A stretch of DNA of 17,156 nucleotides, taken from Verrucomicrobiales bacterium (GTDB lineage Bacteria > Verrucomicrobiota > Verrucomicrobiia > Verrucomicrobiales > DEV007). The stretch spans positions 1-17,156 of the forward strand of contig JACETS010000039.1 of the NCBI GenBank assembly GCA_013911195.1, read 5' to 3'. Below are positions 6,299 through 14,193 of this stretch, one piece after another. A model generated the notes under the pieces. It did no database searches, had not been told where the DNA came from, and was given only the letters and a program-made list of their open reading frames with translations. The translations under genes were made by a program, and so were the position numbers. The first letter of the stretch is position 1; each line of letters begins with the position of its first letter.

Positions 6299-7414
6299 AT
6301 GCTAAAAGCTGGAATTGTAGGAATGCCAAACGTTGGAAAATCAACGTTGTTTAATGCCGTTACAAGAAATCGTAACGCCGAGGCCGCAAATTACCCTTTC
6401 TGTACGATTGACCCGAATGTAGGAGTCGTATCCGTGCCAGATTCTAGACTTGAGGTTTTAGGAAAGATGTCAAAATCTGAGAAAATTATACCTGCAGCTA
6501 TTGAATTTGTTGATATTGCAGGACTAGTCGAAGGAGCATCAGAGGGTGCCGGGTTAGGCAATAAGTTCTTAGCCAACATCAGAGAAACTGATGCAATTGT
6601 TCAGGTGGTAAGATGTTTTGAAAATGACGATATTATTCATGAATTAGGTACAGTAGATCCCCTTAGAGATATCGAGATTATCAATGCAGAATTGATCCTT
6701 GCGGATCATGCTGCTCTCGAAAAAAGGAAGATATCTAGAGAAAAAAAATCGCGCAGCGGAGATAAAGAAGCAAAAAAAGAATTAGCTCTTATGGAGAAGC
6801 TATTGCCTCATCTTGATAACGGTAAGCCCGCCATAACGGCATCAATTAATGATGATGAACAAGAGATAATGAAAGAATTCTTTTTGTTAACATCAAAGCG
6901 AACTATTTTTGCCTGTAACGTATCCGAAGACGAGCTCGCGAATGCTCTCGATAATCCAGACGATCATCCGATGGTATCTAAAGTAAAGAGTTACGCTCAT
7001 GAAACACATGGTGCTGATGCCATTGTTATTTCTGCAAGAATTGAGGAGGAGTTGATAGATTTATCAAACGAAGAAGCCAACGAATTTCTTCAGGACATGG
7101 GTATTACAGATAGCGGGGTATCGACCATGATACGTTCAGTTTATCAACTTCTAGGTTTAAGTACTTACCTTACCACAGGCGAAAAAGAAACGAGGGCCTG
7201 GACTATTAAGTCAGGCGCGAAAGCTCCCGAGGCTGCTGGGGTTATTCACACTGATTTTGAACGTGGTTTTATTGCCGCTGAAGTTCTTCATTACGATGAT
7301 TATGTTGAGTTTCAATCCAAGTCAGCGGCTAGAGACGCAGGCAAGTTAAGGATTGAGGGTAAAGAATATTTGGTGAATGATGGGGACGTTATCGAATTCA
7401 GGTTCAACGTCTAA
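6299..7414 (+). CDS. ychF: Ribosome-associated ATPase YchF (OBG family)
   Basis: Universal P-loop protein related to Obg GTPases that binds ribosomes and is linked to translation and oxidative-stress response. G1 is GMPNVGKS (8-15), G3 is DIAG (72-75), and the G4 position reads NVSE (207-210) instead of NKxD. That change is the hallmark of YchF and explains its preference for ATP over GTP. A charged helical insert lies at about 130-170 (KRKISREKKSRSGDKEAKK), and the C-terminal TGS domain at about 285-370 ends in DGDVIEFRFNV. The 371-residue length is normal. It is divergent from the NIF3 gene, and its stop codon overlaps that of metX by four bases. Confidence 0.96.
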   Translation: MLKAGIVGMPNVGKSTLFNAVTRNRNAEAANYPFCTIDPNVGVVSVPDSRLEVLGKMSKSEKIIPAAIEFVDIAGLVEGASEGAGLGNKFLANIRETDAIVQVVRCFENDDIIHELGTVDPLRDIEIINAELILADHAALEKRKISREKKSRSGDKEAKKELALMEKLLPHLDNGKPAITASINDDEQEIMKEFFLLTSKRTIFACNVSEDELANALDNPDDHPMVSKVKSYAHETHGADAIVISARIEEELIDLSNEEANEFLQDMGITDSGVSTMIRSVYQLLGLSTYLTTGEKETRAWTIKSGAKAPEAAGVIHTDFERGFIAAEVLHYDDYVEFQSKSAARDAGKLRIEGKEYLVNDGDVIEFRFNV

Positions 7415-8562
7415 TTATTTAGTGCGTAATCAATGTGTGGAGCGAAAAGTTCAGGCTCTAATAGAAAAGAATCGTGTCCTTTTTCTGAATGTACAGTGAT
7501 ATGCATTGGACTTATACCTCCTTCTGAGAGTGCATTTCTCAATTCTTCTTGATGGTGAGGATAGAAACAAACATCAGAGTTAATCGTAAATATCAAATAG
7601 TTCTGGTGGACACACCTTGAAAACATATCCTTAAAATTATCAAATCCTGATTCTTTAAGAATATCAAAATTTTGCCAAGCGTCTAAAATTCTAAGATAAG
7701 TATTAGCATCAAACCTCTTCACAAACTTTTGACCTTGGTGCAACATATAAGATTCGATTGAGCTTTGGATTTGATACCAAGACGAATTCTCTTCTTTTTT
7801 GATTTCTTTGCTTGCTCGTTTTTCAAGTGTTGCAAGAGATATAAAGACTTTGTGTCCGATCATTCTCGCAAGCGCTAGACCTTTTTCAGGATATTTACCA
7901 TCATAGTAATTACCGTTGGAGAAATTTTGATCAGATTCTATAGCAGTTATTTGCTCGAGATTATGAATACGTTGAAGAAGTGATGTTTTGATTCCGCTGG
8001 CCAATGCGACAACATTTTTCACTTTATTCGGGTGTTGGGCTGCAAGACTTATGGCCATGAGCCCTCCCAATGAACTTCCCACAGCTGCATGAAGTTCTTC
8101 GATTCCTAGGTCATTGATTAACTCGATTTGAGATTTGACGATATCCGTTATACTTACTTGTGGAAAATCAGAACCATAAGGCTTGCCAGTCTCAGGGTTT
8201 TCTGCACTTGGACCAGTGGAACCATAACAGCCTCCAAGATAATTGGCACAAATAATAAAGTATTTATTGGTGTCCAAAGCCTTTCCGGGGCCAATAAATG
8301 CATCCCACCACCCTGTCCGACACTCTTTATCCCATTCAACTGTTAAGTTATCCACTTTTTCGTTTATTCCGGCGGCATGTTGGCTAGCGCTTAGGGCATG
8401 GAAAAGTAAGATCGCATTATCTTTTTTCTCAGATAACTCACCGTAAACCTCGTAGGCGAGAGTGAAACTTGAAAGATGTTCACCACATTTTAACTCAAAA
8501 GGAGATTCCTTATTATTAAAATGATAGAATTGGGTTTTTGTTTGTTCTATGCTGTTTGGCAT
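7411..8562 (-). CDS. metX: Homoserine O-acyltransferase (MetX, probably acetyl-CoA)
   Basis: Activates homoserine for methionine synthesis by acylating its hydroxyl; alpha/beta-hydrolase fold, cytoplasmic. The catalytic triad is Ser164 in AVGSSLGGL (160-168), Asp330 in NSDVCFYP and His363 in EKGHDSFLLE, each in its expected place. HALSASQHAAG (55-65), WWDAFIGPGKALDT (85-98) and ANYLGGCYGSTGPS (106-119) are strong family signatures. The elbow reads GSSLGG rather than the usual GGSMGG, a mild variant. Acetyl versus succinyl donor, and even a serine-accepting variant, cannot be settled from motifs. No metY or metW is visible nearby; the methyltransferase across the promoter gap is longer than MetW and unlike it. 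Length, 383 residues, is normal. Confidence 0.88.
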   Translation of the reverse strand: MPNSIEQTKTQFYHFNNKESPFELKCGEHLSSFTLAYEVYGELSEKKDNAILLFHALSASQHAAGINEKVDNLTVEWDKECRTGWWDAFIGPGKALDTNKYFIICANYLGGCYGSTGPSAENPETGKPYGSDFPQVSITDIVKSQIELINDLGIEELHAAVGSSLGGLMAISLAAQHPNKVKNVVALASGIKTSLLQRIHNLEQITAIESDQNFSNGNYYDGKYPEKGLALARMIGHKVFISLATLEKRASKEIKKEENSSWYQIQSSIESYMLHQGQKFVKRFDANTYLRILDAWQNFDILKESGFDNFKDMFSRCVHQNYLIFTINSDVCFYPHHQEELRNALSEGGISPMHITVHSEKGHDSFLLEPELFAPHIDYALNN

Positions 8563-8592
8563 AAATAAAAATATACGGCAAAATTTAACAGT

Positions 8593-8619
8593 GACGAATA
8601 AGCAATCTCGGACGAATAA
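8593..8619. repeat. 9-bp direct repeat in the metX/methyltransferase promoter gap
   Basis: GACGAATAA occurs at 8593-8601 and again at 8611-8619, exactly 18 bases apart, in the 62-base gap between the divergent metX and the methyltransferase gene. The second copy ends five bases before the methyltransferase ATG. A tandem operator is possible; so is chance. I see no clear -35/-10 pair here. Confidence 0.4.
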
Positions 8620-8624
8620 ACAAA

Positions 8625-9395
8625 ATGTCAGCTAAAAAATATCAAGGATTGGAAGGTGAGCTTTATGACCTGTTCAGGGGAGGCGACGATTTGGATGAAA
8701 TTGGTTTCTATATTGAAAAAATCAGTGAATTAGGTGGTTCATGCCTAGACGTGGGTTGTGGTACCGGCAGAGTGCTCATCCCTCTTGCCCATGCCGGTGT
8801 TGAGATAACAGGTATTGATTCTTCTCCTGAAATGATTGCCAACTGCATCAAGAATCTTGAGGAAGAGAATATAAAAACTGATACTATTGAGGGAAATATG
8901 ATAAACTTTGATTTAGGGAAAAAATTTAATTCCTTGATCGTGCCCGGTGGGAGCTTTCAACTCATCCATGACTATGATGATGCAATTTTAACGCTTAAAA
9001 ATTTTCGTAGTCATCTGCAGTCAGGCGGTACGCTTATCATGAGTTTATTTAATCCTTTTTATGAAATTTCTCATGAGCATTTAGACGGAGTATGGAGACT
9101 AGAGAAAGATGAAATCATAGAGGACACTAATGAAAGAGCCTTATGCCATACTTGTATGGACTTGGATCGATGTGAGCAGATAATGCAAGTGACGAATCGG
9201 TATGAACTGCTAGACGAAAGTGGCGTAGCTAAGCAATCCGAGGTTAAGACTTCGCTCATCAGGTGGTATGGTAAATATGAAATAAAGTTACTGCTTGAAA
9301 AGGCTGGATTTTCTAACATTACAACTCATGGAGACTTTCAGGATTTAGAATACGAGGACGGAAGCGTTGCCTTGGCTGTGAAGGCAACTGTTTGA
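8625..9395 (+). CDS. Class I SAM-dependent methyltransferase
   Basis: The Rossmann-type SAM-binding domain is plain: motif I CLDVGCGTGRVLIPLA (40-55), the acidic ribose-binding Asp65 in GIDSSPEM, NMINFDL (91-97) and VPGGSFQLI (106-114). The C-terminal part (about 150-256) contains RWYGKYEIKLLLEKAGF, a lid-like region common in small-molecule methyltransferases of this type. The 256 residues hold no membrane segment or signal peptide. The substrate cannot be read from sequence. It ends 7 bases before the DUF455/ATP-grasp gene, so the two are almost surely one operon and probably act on the same compound. It is not MetW despite facing metX. A short Cys-rich patch (ALCHTCMDLDRC) precedes the lid and has no evident meaning. 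Confidence 0.88.
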   Translation: MSAKKYQGLEGELYDLFRGGDDLDEIGFYIEKISELGGSCLDVGCGTGRVLIPLAHAGVEITGIDSSPEMIANCIKNLEEENIKTDTIEGNMINFDLGKKFNSLIVPGGSFQLIHDYDDAILTLKNFRSHLQSGGTLIMSLFNPFYEISHEHLDGVWRLEKDEIIEDTNERALCHTCMDLDRCEQIMQVTNRYELLDESGVAKQSEVKTSLIRWYGKYEIKLLLEKAGFSNITTHGDFQDLEYEDGSVALAVKATV

Positions 9396-9402
9396 TTGAA
9401 AA

Positions 9403-11340
9403 ATGTCTGAATCTATTAGTAGCATTGCAGAGAGAGTCTTATTTTCTGAATCGCTTGACGATAAATTAATTCTTGGTCCTTCTGATGCTGAAGATTCAGG
9501 ATTGAGTGGTTCTATCAACTTACCTGATTTGCCCTCTCGAGAGAAGTCGATCGAAATAACCACCAATAGAAATAGAGCTAACTTCCCTGGTATTGATTGC
9601 ATAGATAACGAGAAAGACAGAGGTAAGTTACTGCATTTTTTGGCCAATCATGAATTGCTTGCTGCTGAGTTGATGGCTTTGGCCATCTTAAGGTTCCCGA
9701 AAGCACCATCAGAATATAGAAAAGGATTGTATGAGGCTATGAGGGAAGAGCAGATTCATACACGGCTCTATCTTAAAAGAATGAAAGAGTGTGGTGTTTC
9801 CTTGGGTGAGTTTCCTTTGAACGATTTTTTCTGGAGAATAACATCAAGAGTTGAAAATGAATTGGATTTTATCACTCGCATGAACCTCACTTTCGAGCAG
9901 GCAAATCTGGACTATTCAAAGTATTATGCCAAACAATTTAGGTTGGCCGGCGATAAGGCAACTGCTGTGGTATTAGAAAAAATATATCACGATGAAATAG
10001 GCCATGTGGGTCACGGTTTAAAATGGCTAAGGCACTGGAAAAAACCACAACAAACTGATTGGCAAGCCTATAATGAGTCAATTCATTTACCTCTTTCAGC
10101 CACTAGGGCGAAGGGAGTAGTGGAATTTAATGAAGAGGCACGTTTACAAGTGGGTTTTGATGCTGATTTCATTTCAAGATTGAAAATTTTTCAGCGTTCA
10201 AGAGGAAGAACTCCAGTGGTTCATTGGTTCAATCCTAATGCGGAATTACATTCGCGGGCACACCTTAATGGAAATGAAATCAAGATGAACCGTTTTGAGA
10301 CTGCCATAGAGAAGGATCTTGAAATCTTGATGGCGGCATTTTCTAAACGTGATGATATTGTTCTGTTTCGTGAACTGCCCTCGGTTTCTCATCTTGAAAA
10401 ATTACAAAGTAGCGGGTTTGAGATTCCAGATGCAATTAGTGAAAATGAAATTGGATCTGGAAAGCTAGGTGGATTCCGGCCATGGGCATGGTCGCCAGAA
10501 GCTTCTCAATTATTTAAACCGTTCGCGCAGCAAGTATCCAAAAAAGTAAAGGATCAGTGGAGACCCCCAGTTCCTGGTTTATGGCTCTCAAAAGAAATAG
10601 GCTATTTGCTAGAAAAGAGAATTGGCTCTCTAGAAAACAATAGATCTGTATGCAGGGATGCTGACCATGCGTTATCTATTATTAATAGTAATTCAGTGGT
10701 CTATAAGCCTGGATATGGTTGTGCTGGAAAAGGATTTAGAATCGCCAATGATAAAAATTCTGAACTAGAAAAATGGCTTTCAGCTGTGATCAAAGAAAAT
10801 GGCTTTGTAATAGCTGAACCATGGGTCGAACGCGTTGAAGATTTTTCAGTTCATTATCATATAGAAGATGGGAAGGTTGATTTTTTGGGTGTCACGAAAG
10901 TTGTCAATGATCACCGGGGTAGATTTCGAGGTATCGATGCTGCCCCGCGATGGAGTAAATTGATCAATCAAGAGCTGGCCGCTTTTTTATACAAAGAGGA
11001 GTTATTTGGAAAATGGTATCATGAGATAATCCCAAAAGAATTAGGCTTATTGTTGGATCAATACAATGGTCCAGTATCCATCGATGCTATGATTTGGCGT
11101 GATTCTTATGGAAATTTATGTCTTAGGAAAATTGTCGAAATCAATGTCCGGATGACCATGGGAAGGGTAGCCTTAGATTTGCAGAAGAGAATGGCCGCCA
11201 GTAAATCCTGTAGTTTGAGAATTGAGAAAAAAAACAGTTTTAAGGGTGAGGAGGGTCTCGTTCTTAACGACCCAGATAAAGCGATCGAATTTTTGGCAGT
11301 TTGGAAAGTTAATGATAATGAGGTGATCAGAAATAATTAA
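9403..11340 (+). CDS. Fusion of DUF455 ferritin-like diiron domain and ATP-grasp domain
   Basis: 645 residues in two parts. Residues about 70-262 are a DUF455 (ferritin-like) four-helix bundle with a full diiron ligand set: Glu84 in NHELLAAEL, Glu116 and His119 in REEQIHT, Glu165 in LTFEQANLD, and Glu198 and His201 in HDEIGHVGH; the family's tail motif FNEEARLQVGF (242-252) follows. Stand-alone DUF455 proteins are about 270 residues, so the rest is fused. Residues about 270-600 look like an ATP-grasp ligase: HWFNPNAELH and FRPWAWSP in the pre-domain, the ATP loop VVYKPGYGCAGKGF (432-445, Lys435), the hinge IAEPWVE (470-476), Asp561 in SIDAMIW and the metal-binding VEINVR (578-583). Expected chemistry is an O2-dependent step plus ATP-driven amide or ester formation. 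Substrate and product are unknown. It follows the methyltransferase by 7 bases. Cytoplasmic; domain calls are firmer than function. Confidence 0.82.
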   Translation: MSESISSIAERVLFSESLDDKLILGPSDAEDSGLSGSINLPDLPSREKSIEITTNRNRANFPGIDCIDNEKDRGKLLHFLANHELLAAELMALAILRFPKAPSEYRKGLYEAMREEQIHTRLYLKRMKECGVSLGEFPLNDFFWRITSRVENELDFITRMNLTFEQANLDYSKYYAKQFRLAGDKATAVVLEKIYHDEIGHVGHGLKWLRHWKKPQQTDWQAYNESIHLPLSATRAKGVVEFNEEARLQVGFDADFISRLKIFQRSRGRTPVVHWFNPNAELHSRAHLNGNEIKMNRFETAIEKDLEILMAAFSKRDDIVLFRELPSVSHLEKLQSSGFEIPDAISENEIGSGKLGGFRPWAWSPEASQLFKPFAQQVSKKVKDQWRPPVPGLWLSKEIGYLLEKRIGSLENNRSVCRDADHALSIINSNSVVYKPGYGCAGKGFRIANDKNSELEKWLSAVIKENGFVIAEPWVERVEDFSVHYHIEDGKVDFLGVTKVVNDHRGRFRGIDAAPRWSKLINQELAAFLYKEELFGKWYHEIIPKELGLLLDQYNGPVSIDAMIWRDSYGNLCLRKIVEINVRMTMGRVALDLQKRMAASKSCSLRIEKKNSFKGEEGLVLNDPDKAIEFLAVWKVNDNEVIRNN

Positions 11341-11346
11341 CCGGTC

Positions 11347-12831
11347 CTAGATTTCCGGAATTGGATCCTTTTCATTTATAACTTTTCCCTCCCAGATTAC
11401 TTTCCCATTTTCTTCATCATATGTAAGTATTCTATATTTACTTCCTAACACAGGTTTTTTATTGTTTTTTGGAATCCATTTTTTGTGGCTCTGAATGATA
11501 TTTTGATACTTGGGATTGGCTGCTAAGTTGTTCCACTCATTAGGATCCTCTTTCATGTTATATAGCTCTTCGCTTCCATCAGCGTAGCGGATGTAACGCC
11601 AATTTTCAGAGCGAACAGCATTATTATCATGATTATGACAGGTTATAGCTGGCCTTGTTCTTTTAGTGTTAGAATTGATTAGTTGTGGCTTTAGGCTCAG
11701 CCCTTCAAGGTGATCTAAATCAGGTAAATCACAAATATCGTTTAATGTCGGAAACATATCGAGCAATTCAACAGGTTGTGTGCATCGACCAGGACTGATA
11801 CCAGGCCCTGAAAAAATTAATGGGACTCGAGTGCCGTCATCCCAGAGTGTATTTTTTCCTGTGATTTCCTTTTCTCCAATGTGCCAACCATGGTCAGACC
11901 ATAAGACAATGATAGTGTTTTTTGTAAGGTCGTTTTTTTCTAAAGTGTCTAATACTCGCCCAATTTGATGATCCACAAAACTGGTACAGGCCATGTATGA
12001 TCGGGTTAGATTAAGCCATTCATTTTTCTTTTGCAGAAACTTTAATCTTACCTCGGGGAGCCTCCAGTGTAGGTACCATGAAAACCTTGGTGTATCATTT
12101 CTGTCGTTTGCAATGATCTGTGGAGTTTGAGTTTCGTTTTCAGGATATAAATCAAACCACTTTTGAGTAGCAAAGCATGGTACATGTGGAAGAAAAAAAC
12201 CAAGTGCTAAAAAAAACGGTTCTTTTGGTTTAGTATTTAGTTTTTCAATGCCCCAGTTTGCAATCTTATAATCTCCTTTTTCTTTATCTTGGTGAGGAAA
12301 ATATCCCCAATCAACAAGTTTATGATTTTGGGGGGTTCTATCAACTAATCTATTTTCAGGAAAAGGGGCGGCTGAAGCTGCTGGCCCCAATTCATCAAAT
12401 TCTTTTCCATCTTCTCTACCGTATCGTCCATGATATATCTTTCCGGCACTCATCGTTTTATATCCATTGGCTTTAAAGTGCTTAGGTAACGTGACCAAAT
12501 TTTTTAATGAGGGGACTTTTCGGAACCATGGTGCCAGTCCGTATACACCTGTTGTTGTTGGTCTTAATCCAGTCATTAAACTGGTTCTTGAGGGATTGCA
12601 AAGAGGAGACTGACAATGAGCATTTAAGAAAACAGTCCCTTTTTTGGCCAGTTTGTCTATGTTTGGTGTCTTAACCTGAGGATGCCCGCCTAGGCACCCT
12701 ATCCAGTCATTTTGATCGTCAATGGCTATAAAAAGAACATTGGGTTTTTCTTGATCAGCGGAAACTTTGATCATGAGTGAAAAAATAAAAATTACATGTA
12801 TGAGGTATTTTTTTAATGTTCTTGTCTTCAT
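11347..12831 (-). CDS. Secreted sulfatase, iduronate-2-sulfatase-like
   Basis: Hydrolyses sulfate esters, probably of a sulfated polysaccharide or glycan in the periplasm. Residues 1-25 form a signal peptide ending in VSA. VLFIAIDDQND (32-42) holds the metal ligands Asp38 and Asp39; LCNPSR (77-82) is the Cys-type sulfatase signature, with Cys78 to become formylglycine; SDHGWHIGEK (312-321) gives Asp313 and His314. AGKIYHG (129-135) and FFLPHVP (212-218) are further active-site strands. The overall pattern is that of the iduronate-2-sulfatase group (SulfAtlas S1_7-like), 494 residues being normal. The formylglycine-generating enzyme it needs is not in the window. Neighbours are not polysaccharide genes, so this is an isolated sulfatase, common in marine Verrucomicrobiota and Planctomycetota. 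It is divergent from the FAD dehydrogenase gene by 40 bases. Confidence 0.92.
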   Translation of the reverse strand: MKTRTLKKYLIHVIFIFSLMIKVSADQEKPNVLFIAIDDQNDWIGCLGGHPQVKTPNIDKLAKKGTVFLNAHCQSPLCNPSRTSLMTGLRPTTTGVYGLAPWFRKVPSLKNLVTLPKHFKANGYKTMSAGKIYHGRYGREDGKEFDELGPAASAAPFPENRLVDRTPQNHKLVDWGYFPHQDKEKGDYKIANWGIEKLNTKPKEPFFLALGFFLPHVPCFATQKWFDLYPENETQTPQIIANDRNDTPRFSWYLHWRLPEVRLKFLQKKNEWLNLTRSYMACTSFVDHQIGRVLDTLEKNDLTKNTIIVLWSDHGWHIGEKEITGKNTLWDDGTRVPLIFSGPGISPGRCTQPVELLDMFPTLNDICDLPDLDHLEGLSLKPQLINSNTKRTRPAITCHNHDNNAVRSENWRYIRYADGSEELYNMKEDPNEWNNLAANPKYQNIIQSHKKWIPKNNKKPVLGSKYRILTYDEENGKVIWEGKVINEKDPIPEI

Positions 12832-12871
12832 TTGAGATTTATTATTTCACGAATTTCAGATTTTAACTTAA

Positions 12872-14179
12872 ATGGCCTCACCGATAAAGAACAACTCAAA
12901 AGATCAAACGGTACTGATTATTGGAGGAGGTGTCATTGGTCTGTGCGTGGCTTACTATTCATTGCTTGCTGGCAAAAAAGTCATCCTTGTTGAAAAAGGT
13001 CCTAAAGATGGTGATAACTGTTCGGCTGAAAACGCGGGAATGGTTGTGCCTAGCCATTTTGTTCCTCTTGCTGCTCCAGGTATGATTTCTCTTGGTCTTA
13101 GATGGATGCTCAATCCAGAAAGTCCTTTTTCAATACGCCTTCGACCAGATGCCTCAATGCTGAGATGGCTTTATTTGTTTTGGAAATCTGCAAACAAAAA
13201 ACACGTCATCAAGAACCGTGAATTAATCAGAGACCTTAACCTTCGAAGTCGTGAATTATTTGTTGATCTTGCTTCTGATGGTTCATATGAAATCACCAAA
13301 AAGGGATTACTCATGCTTTGTAAAACTTCAAAAGCATTCGATGAAGAATCTGAGCTGGCTGCTGAAGCAAAAGAACTGGGGCTTGATGTGGAAATTAGTG
13401 ACCCTTCTCGATTGGCTGAAATTGATCCAACTATAGAAATGGATGTGAAAGGCGGTGTTTGGTTCAAGCAGGACTGCCATATGAACCCTGGTGCTTTTTT
13501 GAGGCAGCTCAAAGATAAGATTTTAAACATGGGTGCAGAGGTTGTGTATAACGCTGTTGGGCAAAAAATTATTTTTGATTCTGGACGGCCGAAAGCTCTT
13601 GAATGCGTTTACCTTGATAAAGATAATAATAATCAGAAAATCGAAACTATTGCCGCTGATCAGTTTGTGATTTGTGGTGGGGCTTGGTCTTCAAGCCTGG
13701 CTGATAGCCTAGGGATAAAATTACCATTAGTTTCAGGAAAAGGTTATTCGATGACGCTGACTGAGCCGGTTCAGTTACCGTCAATTTGTTCAATTCTGAA
13801 TGAGGCGAGAGTTGCTGTGACCCCTTTTAACGGTTCTTTGAGATTTGCAGGCACAATGGAACTGGGAGACAATGATTTATCCGTCAACAGTCGACGCATC
13901 AATGGTATTTTAAAATCCATTCCAAAGTATTTTCCTAAATTTCAACCTCAACATTTTAATGGAGTGAAACAATGGTCAGGTCTCAGGCCATGTTCGCCGG
14001 ATGGTCTTCCTTATTTGGGTCCTGCGGGCCCGGACCGAGAAAATATTTTTATCGCTACTGGTCATGCGATGATGGGACTGAGCCTAGCTCCAGTGACTGG
14101 AAAAATAATGGCTGATTTATTGTGTGGAGAAAAAAATGAAATTAATCTAAGGGCAATGTCTCCTCTGAGATTTAATTAA
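12872..14179 (+). CDS. DadA-like FAD-dependent amino-acid dehydrogenase (D-amino acid or D-hydroxyproline type)
   Basis: FAD oxidoreductase of the DAO fold. The dinucleotide motif VLIIGGGVIGL (14-24) is followed by Glu41, which should bind the ribose of FAD, and by SAENAGMVVPSHFVPLAAPG (51-70), a signature of DadA relatives that includes cis-4-hydroxy-D-proline dehydrogenases. WSGLRPCSPDGLPYLGP and the C-terminal TGHAMMGLSLAPVTGK close the active site and FAD site. Length 435 is normal. No signal peptide is present, so it should be a cytoplasmic or peripherally bound enzyme passing electrons to the respiratory chain. Usual partners of the hydroxyproline route (epimerase, deaminase, aldehyde dehydrogenase) are absent, so substrate is open. 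Its stop lies 14 bases from the end of the convergent giant gene. Confidence 0.85.
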   Translation: MASPIKNNSKDQTVLIIGGGVIGLCVAYYSLLAGKKVILVEKGPKDGDNCSAENAGMVVPSHFVPLAAPGMISLGLRWMLNPESPFSIRLRPDASMLRWLYLFWKSANKKHVIKNRELIRDLNLRSRELFVDLASDGSYEITKKGLLMLCKTSKAFDEESELAAEAKELGLDVEISDPSRLAEIDPTIEMDVKGGVWFKQDCHMNPGAFLRQLKDKILNMGAEVVYNAVGQKIIFDSGRPKALECVYLDKDNNNQKIETIAADQFVICGGAWSSSLADSLGIKLPLVSGKGYSMTLTEPVQLPSICSILNEARVAVTPFNGSLRFAGTMELGDNDLSVNSRRINGILKSIPKYFPKFQPQHFNGVKQWSGLRPCSPDGLPYLGPAGPDRENIFIATGHAMMGLSLAPVTGKIMADLLCGEKNEINLRAMSPLRFN

Positions 14180-14193
14180 GTGAATTTTCTAAA

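Noticed and set aside
8625..9395. MetW, as expected next to metX
   Set aside because: The protein is 256 residues with a C-terminal lid region of general small-molecule methyltransferases, is divergent from metX rather than downstream, and lacks the MetW pattern.
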